Shown here: one piece after another, positions 5,001 through 6,194 of the stretch | How the letters are laid out: every line of letters starts with the position of its first letter | Numbering within the stretch: the first letter of the stretch is position 1 | From: JAJDNW01 sp039714495 | Lineage (GTDB): Bacteria; Desulfobacterota; Desulfobacteria; Desulfobacterales; B30-G6 | Assembly: GCA_039714495.1 (NCBI GenBank) | Contig: JBDLJD010000212.1 | Coordinates: 1 to 6,194 of the forward strand | Reading direction: 5' to 3' | DNA length: 6,194 nucleotides | Made by a program: the position numbers and the translations under genes | Notes under the pieces: model-generated | What the model was told of the DNA's origin: nothing | Database searches by the model: none | What the model saw: only the letters and a program-made list of their open reading frames with translations

Positions 5001-6164
5001 TTATCTGTTGGCTTTACGGATGCCCAATTGATCCAGGGCGATGATCCACTTACAGATATTGGCCGAACCCTCGACAATGTAATACGTGGGTGCATCGCGG
5101 TAGAACCGGGCCACCGGGTACTCTGTGGAGTAGCCGTAGGCACCCAGAATACGCATGGCATAGTTGGCGCACTTGGTGACCACCTCGCCGGCAAAGTACT
5201 TGGCCTTGGCCACGTCAAGACCGTTGTTGAGCTTGCCCTGATCCTTTACCCAGGCTGCCCGGTAAACCAGGAGCCGCGCAGCATCGATCTCGGCGGCCAT
5301 CTGGGCCACCATGTCCTGGTTCATCTGGAACTGGCCGATGGGCTTGCCAAACTGTTTGCGGTCGCTGCAGTAACGCGTAACCACGTCCAGAAAGGCCTGG
5401 GAAACGCCTACCGCGCCGGCTGCCGCTGAAAGACGCGTCTGGTTCAAGGAACTGAAAACGATCTTGGCCCCGTCCCCGGGTTTGCCCAGGATATTCTCCT
5501 TGGGAACCTTGGTGTTGTCCAGAAAAACCTCGCCGGTGGGTGAAGAATGAGATCCTAATTTGTCAAGGGAGGAGGTTTTTACACCGTTAAAATTTTTCAT
5601 TTCCACCACAAAGGCGGAAAGCCCTTTGGAGCCCTTGGACTGGTCGGTGTAGGCATAGTAGATGATGGCGTCTGCCACCTGGGCATTGGAAATCCATGTT
5701 TTGGATCCGTTCAGCAGCCAGTGGTCGCCTTTGTCCTCGGCCGTGGAACTCATGGCCATGACGTCGGAACCGGCATCGGGTTCGGTGATGCCGAACCCGC
5801 CGATGTAGTCGGCCGTGGTCAGTTTGGCGACGTACTTCTTTTTCACTTCCTCATTGCCATAGCGCAGAATCGTGTAGGCGCACCCCAGGGTCTGCATATT
5901 GATCTGAACCCTTAGGGAACTGGAAGCCCGGGCGATCTCTTCGGTGACGATCATGGAGGCAAGCCAGCCCATGTCCACACCATCGTATTCCTCGGGTATG
6001 ACCGTCCCGAAAAATCCCAGCTCGCCCATGGGTTTGATCACTTCCTTGTAGGGAAAGTAGTGCTGTTCGTCCCACTCGTCCGCATAAGGGGCGATCTTCT
6101 TGGTGGCAAACTCGCGTACGGCCTTTTGCAGCATTTCCAGCTCTTTCGACAACTTGAATTCCAT
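5001..6164 (-). CDS. acd: Glutaryl-CoA dehydrogenase, non-decarboxylating (glutaconyl-CoA forming)
   Basis: A 387-residue FAD-dependent acyl-CoA dehydrogenase, predicted cytoplasmic, oxidising glutaryl-CoA to glutaconyl-CoA with electrons passing to an electron-transfer flavoprotein. Domains follow the family order: N-terminal helical domain (about 1-120), beta domain with the flavin-contact stretch GGFGITEPDAGSD (122-134) and TWISN (156-160), and C-terminal helical domain with DRKQFGKPIGQFQ (268-280) and the late signature GAYGYSTEYPVARFYRD (341-357). Glu365 in VEGS is the expected catalytic base; Arg85 in SLRVQ matches the arginine that binds the substrate carboxylate. The residue before the base is Val364, whereas decarboxylating enzymes have Tyr there; this Tyr-to-Val change was reported to separate the Desulfococcus multivorans type from decarboxylating enzymes. 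The C-terminus (LGIRKANR) is also nearly that of the D. multivorans protein as I recall it (about 390 residues). ATG 6164 has AGGAGG 6 bases upstream. Neighbouring gcdA supplies the next step. Confidence 0.92.
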   Translation of the reverse strand: MEFKLSKELEMLQKAVREFATKKIAPYADEWDEQHYFPYKEVIKPMGELGFFGTVIPEEYDGVDMGWLASMIVTEEIARASSSLRVQINMQTLGCAYTILRYGNEEVKKKYVAKLTTADYIGGFGITEPDAGSDVMAMSSTAEDKGDHWLLNGSKTWISNAQVADAIIYYAYTDQSKGSKGLSAFVVEMKNFNGVKTSSLDKLGSHSSPTGEVFLDNTKVPKENILGKPGDGAKIVFSSLNQTRLSAAAGAVGVSQAFLDVVTRYCSDRKQFGKPIGQFQMNQDMVAQMAAEIDAARLLVYRAAWVKDQGKLNNGLDVAKAKYFAGEVVTKCANYAMRILGAYGYSTEYPVARFYRDAPTYYIVEGSANICKWIIALDQLGIRKANR

Positions 6165-6170
6165 CCAATT

Positions 6171-6176
6171 CCTCCT
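6171..6176 (-). promoter_or_regulatory. Shine-Dalgarno of the glutaryl-CoA dehydrogenase gene
   Basis: A full AGGAGG on the - strand stands 6 bases before ATG at 6164, the strongest ribosome site in the window. The promoter must lie beyond the right edge. Confidence 0.85.
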
Positions 6177-6194
6177 AAATTTTCATTTCCTTAC

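Noticed and set aside
4542..5429. A 295-codon open frame on the + strand
   Set aside because: It crosses the antisense of two well-supported genes and the repeat-filled gap between them, and has no recognisable domain or good ribosome site.

Overview
The window looks like chromosomal DNA from an anaerobic Desulfobacterota bacterium, most likely a Desulfobacterales sulfate reducer of the Desulfococcus/Desulfosarcina type. Two proteins carry this assignment. One is an acyl-CoA dehydrogenase that closely resembles the non-decarboxylating glutaryl-CoA dehydrogenase of Desulfococcus multivorans, including the Tyr-to-Val change next to the catalytic Glu. The other is a full-length carboxyltransferase (alpha) subunit of sodium-pumping glutaconyl-CoA decarboxylase. 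Both resemblances are judged from memory of the families, not from a search.

Layout: on the + strand lie a HAD-IB phosphatase-like gene (115-777) and a 12-TM MFS transporter (1006-2136). On the - strand, reading right to left, lie glutaryl-CoA dehydrogenase (6164-5001), a small carboxymuconolactone-decarboxylase-family (CMD) protein with a TTG start (4778-4386), and gcdA (4127-2394). The two groups converge at 2137-2393, which holds a strong rho-independent terminator for the - strand. No gene-free stretch exceeds 300 bases.

The - strand genes form a metabolic module. Glutaryl-CoA, from benzoyl-CoA degradation or dicarboxylate/lysine breakdown, is oxidised to glutaconyl-CoA without CO2 loss. 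GcdA then starts the decarboxylation to crotonyl-CoA, which the complete membrane complex couples to Na+ export. The other Gcd subunits (biotin carrier, membrane decarboxylase, small subunit) are not in the window. The role of the CMD protein between the two enzymes is unknown.

The least conventional content is between the genes. Almost every gap holds degenerate short-period tandem arrays with a strict 7- or 8-base period, usually 3-5 units per block and often in inverted pairs. The unit sequence differs from gap to gap, but period and size are similar. Arrays or hairpins lie 0-6 bases from all five stop codons, whereas they stay roughly 40-85 bases away from start codons. They resemble in style the heptameric STRR repeats of cyanobacteria, but I know of no named family for this group.
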